Part shown: one piece after another, positions 46,881 through 58,728 of the stretch | How the letters are laid out: every line of letters begins with the position of its first letter | Position numbering within the stretch: the first letter of the stretch is position 1 | NCBI GenBank assembly: GCA_000349905.1 | Contig: KB722748.1 | Span: forward strand, 124,001 to 188,000 | Source: Volvariella volvacea V23 | Lineage: Eukaryota > Basidiomycota > Agaricomycetes > Agaricales > Pluteaceae | DNA: 64,000 bases | Direction: 5' to 3' | The notes under the pieces: generated by a model | The model's input: the letters and a program-made list of their open reading frames with translations, nothing else | Told to the model about the DNA's origin: nothing | Databases searched by the model: none | Made by a program: the position numbers and the translations under genes

Positions 46881-49844
46881 ATGGTTACTGAAATTCGTAA
46901 GTGCCGAATCCTGTGTCTGTTAACAGGCGTTTAATACATATGTCATGTACTAGCTCACGCAACGACCCGTAAACGTATCCTAAGCATTGATGGTGGCGGC
47001 TTCTATGGGCTGTCAACGTTGCTGGTCATCGACGAGATACTCAAAGTCGCTTCCGAGCGAACCCAAAGGACCCTACGCGCTTTCGAGGTCTTTGACCTAA
47101 TATGCGGGACCTCAGGAGGGGGTCTCGTCTCCTTGCTTCTCGGTGAACTTCGAATGGACTGTAGAACAGCCATCGAGGTCTACAAGAAGGCAACCAGAGA
47201 GCTGTTTGGGGCGGATGAAACAGCGTTTTGGAACTCTATCTTGACATACTCGCCGATCGACTACAAGGGTTACTTTCAGTTTCTGCAAGATGTCACTGGG
47301 CAATATGCGCGCACTGATAGTCCAGCAAACATAAATCAATATGCAAAGGTATGTAAAAGCCGCTTTCGTAGTTCTGCGGAATGAACAAACGTTAAACATG
47401 TTGTGGACCGCAGTCGCTCATCCCTGTGATGTCAGACGCACCGTCCTATACCAATGTTCTCTACCACGTACGATCATATCCAGCCCCAAGTGGAGGTATT
47501 GCCTCCACCCCATTTCTTGATCGTTGGGGGGTCGTGGATACTGCGATTGCCAGTACGGCAGCAAAACGATTCTACCGTCCACCAGCAAAGGAACTCAGAG
47601 GGATTCCCCAAAGGGTTTCCTATCGTGATGCCGGCTTTTCTGGCTTCTCAAATCCCACTGCATTGGCGATCGAGGAAATGAAGTGCCTGGGACTCCGCAA
47701 TGGAATAGGTGCGGTGGTCAGCTTTGCGTCACCACTGACTATCCTTGTACCCAGGGACAGCCGAGGGAGGATCAACCATAGACAGACACGTATGGCATCA
47801 TATGCAAGGAAACACGCCCAAGAGCTTCTCCGGCGGGCTAACTACGCGGCGTCCCTTAAGTCTGACCTCACAAAAGAAAGTGCAAGGCTATTGGTAACTG
47901 AGCTAATAACGACCTCGATCGAAGCGGAACTCACCCACCAAGAGATAGCGACGGCATATGACGGAATCCCGTATGTAGTGCCGTGACCTTACTTTCCGCG
48001 GCGACCTAAATGATTTCTAGGAATGTATATCACCGCATCGTTTTCGATACAGGGATTTCTGGGACTGCACTTGTGGATTGCTTTGCCTTTGAACGAATAG
48101 AGAGTGCTGCTCGAAGCTGGTTGAGCACTGAACAAGGTAGAACTACCATATCTGATATCGTCGATAGCCTCTTAGCACAGGCGACAAAATCGCCCGAAAT
48201 GTCGGGTGAGGAGCCAGTTCACCTGGAGATTCCCCCGCAGGAGGACACCAACACCAAACCTTCCACGGAGATCGAGTTTGAACAAGACCTCCCGTCCAAT
48301 CCGCCCTCGCGTGGCACGAGCGAGGGGCCCTGGCAGGAGGTTCAGTCGACGAACTCGCAAGAGCATTCTGGGGTCCAGTCACTAGATTCTTCAGTGCAAA
48401 TGGCACTTGTATCCCTACCTGAACCTGAAGAAACTGGCGAAGTGGCCACGCTTTCAGAGATAGCCGAAGCTCCTCCAGAGTCGCCCCCTCTAGAGACAGA
48501 ATCAACGGTGTCCTTACCTACGACTGCCGAAACTTCTGAGACGATGGTAGAACCAGTAGAGGCGATAAACCCGGGTTCGTTACCGATATCTCCATTGTTG
48601 GACTTGGATCAACCCAGCATTCCTGGTGCCAATAAAAAAACGAAATTCATACGCAATTTCGACGATGTTCGGTCTCCCAAGCCAGGCTTACTACTAGCAT
48701 CCTCTATGCGACCGCAATTGCCGCCACTTTCGCTTTTAACTGGGTATACAGTAGATGGAAGCGGGCTCGACTCGCAGATATACGATACCAGAAGTTCAAT
48801 AGACATCCCCCCGGCAATAGAAACAATGTTGACATTGAGTGAATCGGCGCCGCAGACAGCTATTGCGTCTGCACAACCCGAACCAACACCGATTGTACAA
48901 ATGGGGAGGAACGACCATGTCGTCAATACTGCACCCCATCCAACTAATTTCGACAAATACCTTAGGTATGTTCTTCCGTCCTACTCGTTGGCCGGGTGTT
49001 CAACGCAGACTACAGTGACCACGAAGTTATATTTATAGTAGCCAATTCGAGTTCAGTAGGTAGACGTAGTTGATGAGGCTGATTTTCAACTGACGTAATG
49101 TCACACCGGAAGATGAAGGGTGCGCCATGGGAGGAAGCCCAAGACTCTCTTATAGGAGTTGCGGAACGCATATTACAGGTAGGAAGTGCGACTGTTGACC
49201 TCGTTTTCGTAAACTCGGGAGGCAAGCGCATATCACTCCAAGTAAGAGCACCCTCGTCGTCGTCCGCTTGCACTAATGGTTCTATAGGGATCGGGAGATG
49301 TTGAGTCCCAGTTTAGAACCGCGAAACCAGGCGGTTGGTCTCATCCATATGGTTTGGTGTTTGTAGACTAACTCTTGCCAGGTCGGATCTTCCTAGAGCC
49401 GATTCTTCAGCGCATAACAGGCGAATACGCAAGAGGGATGGATGATTTGGGCAACCCAGCAAAATTCAAGTCATTGAGCATCACAGTCTTATTGAACGAC
49501 GTACCTCGTAAGTGGGTGTGTGCGAAATGGGTTGGGCACAGGCATAACAATTCAACAGATGATAACTCGTTCGCCTCCTTGGACCAACTGGCCCAGAAAC
49601 TGGAGTCCCGGAGTCATCAATCGAAGCCCATTACTGTTCAATTTGTACCAGTTGGCGAAAGGGACAGGGGCGTGGAAGAGGAGCTAACAAAATTGATACC
49701 AGCTAATGCGCAGGTACGAGAGCTATAGCATTTTTCGTGGCATCACTGACGACTTTACAGAGTATGAGCCTCGCAAAAGTCGTCCCACATGAAGATAGAC
49801 TGGATTCTCGACTGTTAGCGGATCTGTTGCTTTCTTGTGGCTAG
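46881..49844 (+). CDS. Patatin-like phospholipase fused to a VWA domain
   Basis: Around eight exons. Exon 1 is MVTEI; spliced on, the patatin domain reads RKRILSIDGGGFYGLSTLLV (oxyanion DGGG), FDLICGTSGGGLVSLLLGEL (nucleophile Ser in GTSGG), and the catalytic Asp in VSYRDAGFSGFSNPTALAIE. A linker of about 250 residues rich in Ser, Pro, Glu and Thr follows (48.1-48.95 kb). The second domain is VWA-like: SDHEVIFIVANSSSMKGAPW, EEAQDSLIGVAERILQVGSA, VDLVFVNSGGK, GRIFLEPILQRITGEYARGM, KSLSITVLLNDVP and ITVQFVPVGERDRGVEEELT. The MIDAS-type D-x-S-x-S is changed: the first Asp is Ala (VANSSSM), so metal binding there is doubtful. Patatins hydrolyse acyl esters of phospholipids. The stop is at 49842-49844 after SLAKVVPHEDRLDSRLLADL. 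Confidence 0.85.
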
Positions 49845-50219
49845 GCATGCCTGTCACAAAATGAATGGGCTCCTGGTTGAGCGCTACTGAGCACGACGAG
49901 ATAGGGACATGGTGGAGGCAAAGCCACGTTGTTTACGCCTGATGTTGAACCACGCGTACTACTCCCTGAATAGATTACTCTCACCTCCATCACCACATTG
50001 AACGACCTAGTCGCTCATCCTGCCTTGCTTCTGCCTCGTTGCACTCATGGATCGTTTGGTCGCCTTATCCGACTCGACCCCAAAATCCCTCGCTCATGCA
50101 TTGCACGGGATGTCCTTGCGACGGCGTAAACATAGGGACACATGCGGTCATCCAACCTTTGCATTCCGGGCCCTTGAGCTCCTATAAGTTGCTGGATGTG
50201 GACTCCTTGTGGACGCACA
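49845..50219. other. Intergenic, 375 bp, promoter of the secreted repeat protein
   Basis: Contains only short frames. A CCTATAAG element at about 50180-50187 is a possible TATA box for the start at 50220, although an upstream in-frame ATG at 50196 lies very close. Confidence 0.35.
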
Positions 50220-53200
50220 ATGGATTTCTTGCTACCCTATGCGGTGGTTCTGCCATTGTTGCTCATCTTATTGCATTCACCTTTCGCAGCTGCAGACGCC
50301 AGTTCCTCAGAATGTCTCTATATCCAATCATTCATCGACACAGGCACCACGACTGTTGTCTTCTCTACTGATAATCGCTGGGAGACTTTTACTACGGCGC
50401 ACGTTACAACACATTATGCTCCCTGCGGGACTGATTGGACGACGGTCAGAGAAACAATGACGGTTCTTCTTCCTGAGTGCTCTCAAACGCAAACACGAGA
50501 CGAACCACGTCTAACGTCTATGGTCGGGGGAATTATTCCCTTCACAATGCCTTGCATTTCTACTCCTGTAAGTTTGACCTTCTGAACATGCCTATTGAGA
50601 TTGACATACTCCCCTAGGGTTTGGGCTTGCCGTCGTTAACGTCCCAGAGTTCAGGTATGTATGTTGCATATCTATTACAAGTTCTTTACCTCATCTTATC
50701 TCAGTCACCACATCGATGCCAGACTCTGCAACGATCACAACGCTACCAGACCCTCTCATCGTTCTTACACCCCCCATTAGCCATACTACTACAATACCCC
50801 TGGTCAGCTCCACCCAAATCAAGCTATCCTTTGACGTGCCTTCTCTGACACCTAACACGTCCTCCGCTGTGGTAACCCCTCCTGTTCCGTCTGTTCCAAG
50901 TATCAGTGAGCCCCCACCTCCAGGTGAACCCTCCATTACAACCAGAACACCTATCGTCAGCACGTCCGAACCATCTGGGTGGGACACTGGGACTATTGTT
51001 ACTACCGTCCCTCAGACGATCCACGTTCCAACTGTTCCAGAACCACAGATCCCTTTTTCCCCCAACACTTCTTCAGAATCTCCACCCATCCTTATTCCAT
51101 CTATTACCCCACAGGTACCGGTACCTCCGCCTATCTCTGATATCCCTTCCATCACGCCTGGAGAATCTCCATCCGGGCCTCCCTCTGGTAGCGTTCCTGC
51201 TATCCAAACCCCCCCATTAGAACCTCCCAGCGTACCTCCAGGTGTCATTCCACCTCTCAGCTCGGATACACCCGATACCACAGGTAGCACTCCCGGATCC
51301 GTTCTCTCAGTACCGAGCATTTCAGTTACTACCACTGAGACACCCAGAGTCCCTGTCATTCCAATTCTTACACCTGGTGGACCAATTGAAGACACACCAG
51401 TTCCTAGTGGCACATCGCCCGTTGTACCAACGATCGAAACGGGTACACCATATTCGCCATCTGTTGGTTCCAGCCAGCCTTCCATCATCCAATCTATCAC
51501 ACCTAGTGGACCTGGTACTGATAGGCCTCCCGTACCACCAGTCCCAGGCCTATCGACATCTGATGGTACTCCAATTATAGATGTCCCAACTGTTCCAGGG
51601 CAACAAATTCCTTCTCCCTCTGGCACTCGTCCAGCATATCCTGTTCCACCTGTTATACCTCAGAAATCGGGAGACACAACATCAATACCTCCTATCCCAG
51701 AAATTCCTTCAATCACACCTGGAGAATCTCCTTCTGGACCTCCTGCTATCGTACCTAGCCCACCTTCAGATTTACCAATTACAATTAGCACTCCTGGATC
51801 AATTCCATCGATCCCAAGCATTTTAACCTCTACTACGGGGACCCCCGAGCTTCCTGTCGTTCCAACTCTTACACCTGGTAGGCCGGATGAAGGTACACCA
51901 ATTGTCCCGGGTGATACACCATATTCACCATCTACTGGTGAAAGCCAGACTCCCATCATCCCGTCTATTACACCGGATGAACCTACCAGTAGCAAGCCAC
52001 CCATATCGCCGATTCCGAGCGTATCGACACCTGATGTTACTCCGATTACAGACGTCCCAACTGTTTCAACACCACAAGTTTCTTCTCCCTCCTACCCACC
52101 CACCATTGTTTCTATCCCACCTGTCACGCCTCAGAAACCGGAAGATACTACATCAATACCCCCAATTCCTGAGATTCCTTCCATTACACCTGGAGAACTT
52201 CCTATCGTCATACCTGCTCTACCTCCAGATCTGCCCTCCAGCTCGGGTACCCCCAGTATTACGATTAGCACTCCTGGGTCCATTCCCTCAGTACCGAGTA
52301 TTTCAACCCCTACTACTGGGACCCCCGAGCTTCCTATCATTCCGACTCTCACACCCGGTAGACCAGATGAAGACACGCCAATTGTTCCGGGTGGTACATC
52401 GCCTGTTGTACCGACGATTGAAACGAGCACACCATATTCACCATCTGCTGATTCTAGCCAGCCTTTCACCATCCCGTCCATTACACCTGACGAACCTGGT
52501 GGCAGCAAGCCTCCTGTATCACCAATTCCAAGTGTATCGACATCTGATGTTACTCCAGTTATAGATGTCCCAACTGTTTCAACACCACAAGTTTCTTCTC
52601 CCTCCTACCCACCCACCATTGTTTCTATCCCACCTGTCACGCCTCAGAAACCGGAAGATACTACATCAATACCTCCAATTCCTGAAATTCCTTCCATTAT
52701 ACCTGAACTTCCTGTCGTTATATCTGCTCTACCTCCAGATCTACTCTCCAGCTCGAGTACCCCCAGTATTACGATTAGCACTCCTGGGTCCATTCCTTCA
52801 GTACCGAGTATTTCAACTACTATCACTGGGACCCACGAGGTTCCTGTCGTTCCTGGTGTTCCTGGTGGTACACCACCTATTATACCGTCAATCGAAACGA
52901 GTATCCCGTCTATCACACCTGGTGAACCTGGTACTGACAGACCGCCCGTACCACCAGTCCCAGAGCATTCTACACCAATTGTACCATCTGTACCTATAAT
53001 TACAACGATAACGTCTTCCCTCACTACCACCATACCGGCTCCGCCACTGCAAGTTCCACTTATTACTCCCAATGACACCACATCGGCTCCAGAAACTCTT
53101 GATAAAATCCCCCATGGAATCAGTACCCCCCCTGTTATGGATATTCCAAGTGTTACTCTCGATAATACAACTATCGTCTCCGTTCCCGAGATAGACATTC

Positions 53201-53829
53201 CGGTGACCATCACGATCACCAATACGTCAACTACGACCAGTACCATCACGACAACGGCCACGGATCGGACTACGACAACAACTATTGGGCGACCTGGTGC
53301 TATTGAGGTACCCAAGTTGAAACCTCCAACCTCAGGCACGGTAACGACGACCACAAGACCACGAACGACATCTACACCCTCATCGCCACCCTCATCATCG
53401 ACAGAGACGTGCACGCCTACCACGACCACTGAAATCCAGACAACTACCGTTACGCCCTCGTGCACAACCTCAACTTCTACATACACCTCTTACGTGGCAA
53501 CTTATACCAGCACTGCCACTCGGACGGAGAGGCTCACAGTTACCGAAGTTTTCGTTTCTACTGTGACCGCCGTTGCTACAGAGACAGCAATTGCCACAAA
53601 GACAGTTACGGTCACGGATCCTGGGTGGACATCGACTCTGCNNNNNNNNNNNNNNNNNNNNNNNNNNNNNNNNNNNNNNNNNNNNNNNNNNNNNNNNNNN
53701 NNNNNNNNNNNNNNNNNNNNNNNNNNNNNNNNNNNNNNNNNCCCTGTGTGCCTTGCGAAACTGAGACATAAGCGGGATAAAATAATTAGCGACGGATTGT
53801 TAGAGTTTCATATACGCTACTATGTATAG
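50220..53829 (+). CDS. Secreted Pro/Ser/Thr-rich repeat protein (mucin-like), 3' end uncertain
   Basis: Exons 50220-50567, 50618-50654 and 50705 onward. A clear signal peptide opens the protein (MDFLLPYAVVLPLLLILLHS, likely cut after FAAA), then a Cys-containing N-terminal part with three to four cysteines. More than 900 residues of Pro, Ser, Thr, Ile and Val follow, with the recurring phrases IPEIPSITPGE and STPGSIPSVPSIST, then a Thr-rich stretch (TTTSTITTTATDRTTTTT) and a Cys/Thr segment (TETCTPTTTTEIQTTT). Such proteins are usually O-glycosylated cell-wall or surface proteins. A 100-N gap begins at 53642. After it, one frame gives PCVPCETET and stops at 53771, another runs to 53829; the gap length is unknown, so the true end cannot be fixed. 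An upstream in-frame ATG at 50196 would weaken the signal peptide. Confidence 0.8.
52054..52673 (+). repeat. Long direct repeats inside the secreted protein gene
   Basis: A perfect 107-nt match between 52054-52160 and 52567-52673 (offset 513 nt) lies within diverged units of about 160-170 codons. An older copy of the same unit begins near 51656. The 513-nt offset is a multiple of three, so units can be gained or lost in frame. Confidence 0.85.
53642..53741. other. Assembly gap (100 N) near the 3' end of the repeat protein gene
   Basis: Exactly 100 N following Thr-rich repetitive coding sequence, most likely a repeat the assembler could not resolve. Confidence 0.95.
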
Positions 53830-54024
53830 CTCAAGTGTGGTTTTCTCTCTGAGCTACAGTACAAGACAACACGACATTGTATATCACCGCACAAGTAGGA
53901 ATGATACAACCAAACACCAGTACTGATATCTTGACTGAAGCCAACCAAGCCCTGTTCGAATGTATAGAGTCACCACCATGACACGCTAGACTACTCATAC
54001 ACTAACTCCCCAATAAACCCTCCC

Positions 54025-55792
54025 CTAGACAGAAAGGATATCGTAATGCCCGGGTCGATACAATAGCGCAATGGGTGGTATCTGGGATTCTTCGTTATGT
54101 CTAAACTTGACAAATTCGACAGAATTGCCGTCTCCCCGGCCGTCTACGTATGCGATGTCGAGGTTGAGCTGGAGTACGCGGGCAAGTGCTGTTATTTGTG
54201 GATCATCTACAAGTAGGAGACGTGGTTTGGTATTGGTGGAGGTAGAGTTAGCGTTGGAGGAACAAAAGGATTTGATGAGGGGATGTGATTAGTTTGGGAT
54301 TAAATGTACAACTTGGACGGAATGGGAACGCACCAGCTTCTTTACCCATCGTTTCGACTACATTCGTACAGAATGTGACGACTTCCATAGGTTCAGCTGT
54401 GTCTGGATTGATGAGGAACGGTGCGAATGAGTCTGGGTCCTGTCGGATCTGTGCTGACTGGCCACCAAGGACGCAATCAAGTGAGTAAATCGATGATGAG
54501 GCTGGGAAAATGGTGCTCACGGCCAGCAGTCGAAGATAAAACACCAAGCTATTCGATGCTATAACCAATCATCCATCCAGATGATCACAAGGCTTCCACT
54601 CAGTTCATGCACCTCATACTTGTAAACGCCAGGGCCACGAAAAAGGCATACTCACAATCCCAATTCAAAAACAACTTCAACAGATCCTCCTTTGATATCA
54701 GCTTCCCGTCATCAGGAGCTGGATTGATAAACCAACTCAAGGTCGAGCAAAATAGCTCCCGTATATCCTCGTAGACGATTTCTTGGAACCCGGCTTGTTG
54801 GAAGAGTTTGTCTGACTGGCCGTGGATGGATAGCCGCGTTGCGACTTCAAGCTCCTTTTCGTCGAGGGAGAAGAGTTGGTAGAAGTAGCTGTATGCAACA
54901 GCTGGACGACGGTGGGGAAGAGGACGTGCCATCGTGGTAAGCAAGCTTGGTAGGCAAAGGGAGATGTGTACATGCGGATATTCACCTCTAAAGAAGCAAT
55001 CACCATCACCTAGATAAGATCCGCGGGGTGTATGAGTTCACAGGCTTGAGAAGTGTAGAACTGCCGCTCACCCTTGATACGAATGACATTCTTGAACCCA
55101 TTCGTGATCAGCCAATCCAGCTGCTTCTGGAATACCGGTGCACCCTCATAGTCCGCACGTAGGTCTTCCAACGATTCAAGATGATCACCAACAAATGGTC
55201 TGTCGTCCGATGCAGCCTCTAGTGCTCTCTATCATGTCGTAATGGACGAATGACGACGCCGATGGTGATCATGTGGACCAAGATCGAGTATATCAGCCTT
55301 GACAGCCACGCCTCGGTTGCCACCACGCACGATCAACGCATACGCACTTGATTCAATTCATTGAACTGTGTATCGGACATGGTGCCCAGATCTACCACCC
55401 AAAACGTTAATCATTCCATGGCGCCTGCAGGAGGCGCCATTGTGAACAACAGAAACCTGACGAGACATACCCGGTGGAATATGAACAGGACTCAACCTCC
55501 CACTCTGCTCTCCCTGGCTACCAGCAGACATATTGGTGGCAGAACCCAAGTCAAACAAGTCGTCGAGCGTCGAAAGATCTTGAGGCGCAAAAACGGCGTT
55601 CGGAAGGCCCAGGCGAGGGCAACAGACGACGTCAACAAACAACAAAGCCCATCATCAGTTAGTCTCCCATCCTTCGAATCCCGAGGTTGTACAGAACGGG
55701 TCAAGTGGCCGGAAACTGGCGCACGTACCTCCTTCTGTTGGGAAATTGAGTATGGGTTGGGAGTAGTGGTCTGGTTGGGTATTAAGGTACAT
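54025..55792 (-). CDS. Otubain-type deubiquitinase (OTUB1-like)
   Basis: About nine exons. I place the start at 55792 (MYLNTQPDHYSQPILNFP); exon 1 spans 55729-55792. An intron with a CTAAC branch-like site leads to DLSTLDDLFDLGSATN, then SGRLSPVHIPP spliced to DLGTMSDTQFNELNQ. The OTU domain follows: SDDRPFVGDHLESLEDLRAD, WLITNGFKNVIRIK, the catalytic Cys in GDGDCFFRAVAYSYFYQLFS, AGFQEIVYEDIRELF, and the catalytic His in LLYRPGHYDILSV at the C-terminus. Otubains cleave K48-linked ubiquitin and can block E2 enzymes. The N-terminal 60 residues before MSDTQFNELNQ are not part of the family core; a shorter model starting at 55381 is possible, but the splice sites favour the long form. Confidence 0.88.
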
Positions 55793-56196
55793 AGTGCCGG
55801 GAATAGCGCCACTAGTAAAACTAATAGCAGTGGGCTGGTCGGGGTGATGGTGGTATGAGTTAAAAATAAGATACTAGCGTGCGGCTGGGTCTATAGGCGT
55901 AAAAGTGTTGGTCCAAGCTCAAGTCCAAGCAAATGGGCCTGTCGAGGATACTTATCGGGTGCCTTTAAAAGCCCTCGGCGCCATCGTGGCTGTGGTTCAT
56001 GAAGGCCAATCAGCTTGTATACCACTCTTGGAAGGGCTAGTGATACCCAGGGTCGTCCTATCAGCGCTACACATGAATCAGGATCTCGTCATTGTGACAA
56101 AAACTATAAAAGGCTAGAGCATTCTCGGAAACACCATTGACTCTGATATTCCAGTTCTATGATGCGGAGGACGAGGCTCTATAGAAAAAGTCTGCC
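55793..56196. other. Intergenic, 404 bp
   Basis: Upstream of the otubain gene and downstream of the next - strand gene. Short frames only. Confidence 0.45.
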
Positions 56197-56841
56197 TCAT
56201 TGGAGAGAAGTATAACGCTCATAGTTCGCGCTCCTCGTCTTCCTCAACTTGTTGCCACCCCTTGCAGATGCAGGCGCGAAATAATCCTTGGGCAGCGTTG
56301 AGTAGCTCTGACTGCTGTTGACATCAACCCTCAACAACCCAGTCACCGGCAAGATCTGGTCTTCATCGTCGTTTAGACTCGAATGAGGCTCGATCTCCGA
56401 GCCGTCCGGGAAGTCATTGGTATGGGGTTTGGGTGCAATTGACCAGGGCATTTGGTCGCAGTACGGAGAATATGAATAGGAAGGGGGAAATGATCCGCAC
56501 TCGGGTAAGGGGTCGGTATGAATGTACACGGGAGAAGACCTCCTCGTAATGCCCGACTCGGGTAGTCCGACGTCGGAATCTTCAAATTCTAGATCTGCAT
56601 TTGCGTCTATGCCGCGTTGGACCAATATGGTGCTTGGATTTGGTGTTTTCGCGTAGTTGCTTCGTGCAGGCTCAGAAAGGTTTAGCCAATGTACTGCTCT
56701 TGCCTTGAGCGAGAGATGTTGGGAGATGGTGTTTAAAATGGAGGGAAGCGGTGTCGCGGTTGGGTTGTGGACATGCCTGCGCATCCACCCGGTGGAGCAA
56801 GTCGTCGGTTCGCTTTTACGGTGACGAAAAATGGGAGACAT
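56197..56841 (-). CDS. Hypothetical protein, 214 residues
   Basis: Single uninterrupted frame with an ATG at 56841 (MSPIFRHRKSEPTTCSTGWM). It is polar, with Ser/Pro-rich middle (FPPSYSYSPYCDQMPWSIAP) and basic C-terminus (ARGGNKLRKTRSANYERYTS). No membrane segment, signal peptide or known motif; probably largely disordered. The absence of introns is unusual for this window. The divergent position to the IPMK gene, 291 bp away, supports a real gene with a shared promoter. Confidence 0.6.
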   Translation of the reverse strand: MSPIFRHRKSEPTTCSTGWMRRHVHNPTATPLPSILNTISQHLSLKARAVHWLNLSEPARSNYAKTPNPSTILVQRGIDANADLEFEDSDVGLPESGITRRSSPVYIHTDPLPECGSFPPSYSYSPYCDQMPWSIAPKPHTNDFPDGSEIEPHSSLNDDEDQILPVTGLLRVDVNSSQSYSTLPKDYFAPASARGGNKLRKTRSANYERYTSLQ

Positions 56842-57085
56842 TTATGGTTTTGAGTGCTTGACAAGAGAGAGGTGAACTTGGGGGTTTCAAAAGGGCGCAG
56901 ATGAAACTCCTATTATTAGCTGCACTTCGATACCTAAATACCAAGTCAGACCGGAGACATAATTATCAGGTTGTCCGTGTGTTAGCATTGCGAAGGAAGC
57001 TGAGAACGGTCATTGGCGGAGAGGGGATGACAGTCCAGTCCCAAAACGCAATGCTGGGCGCGAGCGTTTGAACCCTGATCTTATC

Positions 57086-57091
57086 TATAAA
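57086..57091 (+). promoter_or_regulatory. TATA box of the IPMK gene
   Basis: TATAAA, 42 bp before the ATG at 57133, in the 291-bp divergent promoter. Confidence 0.45.
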
Positions 57092-57132
57092 TTACGTCTT
57101 AAATCCTATACCAATACCACTCCAGTGATTCC

Positions 57133-58216
57133 ATGGCCCAACCCCAACCCAATCCTTCAGCGAGTCATGTCATACCCCTAGACAGCCAAGTCGGTGGCCA
57201 TCCAGGTGTAATGACCACCGAGGACGGCTCACTCATCATCAAAACCGCCCTCCCTGTCGAGCTCAAGTTCTACCAAACCGTCTTGAACGATCCGGCCTTC
57301 GTCCCACTTCGAGATTTTGTGCCAAAGTTTATTGGGACACTCAAGCTAGAGGGGGAAGCTACGGCAGGTGGGGATGGGACTGTGATTAAGCCTGTGGAAG
57401 GGCAAGACAAAGATAAGTATAGTACAGTGGTTACGTACTCTTCTCCCTCTGCTTGCAGAGCCTGATTGGGGTAATTACAGCAGATTGTTATTGAGAACCT
57501 TCAACACCCATTCCTGAAGCCTAATATCCTCGATATCAAGCTTGGAACGGTCTTGTACGACGAATATGCTTCACAAGAGAAGAAGGAGCGAATGACGAAG
57601 ACCGCCCAGGAGACTACTTCTTGGGAGTCTGGAGTGCGCTTAACTGGCTTCCAGGTGCGTCGTTACTCTGTCCAGGTGCGTCTTTGCTCACAGGACGCCT
57701 CCAAATTGCCTATAGGTGCACAACAATAACACTGGCCAACCAGTCAATACCCCCAAGTCGTATGGGAAGTCCATCAAAGTGTCTGATCTACCTGATGGCA
57801 TCTCTCGCTTCTTCCCCATTGGTGACCTACCCTCCTCAACATCAGGTCTCCCCAGAGATACACTCGTCAAAGTTCTCAACTTGATTATTGAGGATGTGCA
57901 AGAGATCAGGGACATCATAAGCAAGCTGGAGATACGAATGGCAGGAGGGAGCTTGCTGATAATATATGAGGCCGATTGGGCAAGGGCTGAGGAGGCATTG
58001 AAGCGGTTAGAGGAGGAGGACGAGGAGGACGAGGAGGATGAAGAGGATGACGATGAGAAGGAGAACAAGGTCGGGCCGCCATTTGTCGCAAAGATTATCG
58101 ACTTTGCGCATACATACCACGTTCCTGGGAGAGGGCCAGATGAAGGTGTTTTGAAGGGTATTGACACTACACTAGCACTGCTCAAAGGCAGGGTTGAGCA
58201 AATCTTGAAGGAGTAG
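57133..58216 (+). CDS. IPK2: Inositol polyphosphate multikinase (IPK family)
   Basis: Three exons. The N-terminus (SQVGGHPGVMTTEDGSLIIK) is the IPMK-type glycine loop, then VELKFYQTVLNDPAFVPLRD and VPKFIG. After the first intron: IVIENLQHPFLKPNILDIKL, holding the family signature PxxxDxKxG. Later blocks are YGKSIKVSDLPDGISRFF, GGSLLIIYEADW (ATP-side SLL motif), a strongly acidic insert (EEEDEEDEEDEEDDDEKEN) and VAKIIDFAHT with the metal-binding Asp. Ipk2/Arg82 phosphorylates IP3 and IP4 to IP5 in the nucleus and supports transcription and mRNA export. The acidic run parallels the poly-Asp stretch of yeast Arg82. The exact donor of intron 1 (about 57430) is ambiguous. Confidence 0.88.
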
Positions 58217-58728
58217 AGTCGCCTCGAGGCATTGTATTATATAGATAATATTGGATTTCGTTGCGCGATTGTCACAATGGCGAGATGCGACTGGACAACG
58301 TCCATAACAATGACACGGCGTTGCAACCCTCGAACGTTGTAATTGCCAAGGGCACAATGAAATGAGAACAACGCCACCATTCATTAACGCTACCCTCGAT
58401 ACCACCCTCGCCGGGCCGCAGAAGACTGATAAGAATAGACAACAGCAAATCCCACGAGTCTCAAGCACTCGTTGCTCTTTTCCTCTTACCACCACCTTGT
58501 ACCTATCGATCCTCTAGTAGGACCTCGTCGCCCCCTCCTCGTACATTCAACTCGCCCTTGAACGTTGACCGTTCATATCGTCCATAAACCCTCCTGGCCG
58601 TGCCAAAACCCTAAAAGAACGAACCCCACTCCACTCACTCCAAGTCGCCCGTTCACTATAAACGACGCTCATTCCCTCACCTGCCCATTTATTTGACCCT
58701 TCCAAGCAAGCCCGAAAGACACTCAGAA
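58217..58728. promoter_or_regulatory. Intergenic, 512 bp, with TATA box for the secreted protein gene
   Basis: TATAAA at 58657-58662, 67 bp before the ATG at 58729, following a C-rich stretch. No other gene seen. Confidence 0.45.

Noticed and set aside
51012..53486. Long antisense frames across the secreted repeat protein gene (for example 51012-51626 and 52644-53486 on the - strand)
   Set aside because: They mirror the repetitive + strand sequence and are Gly/Val-rich shadows with no domain or splice support.
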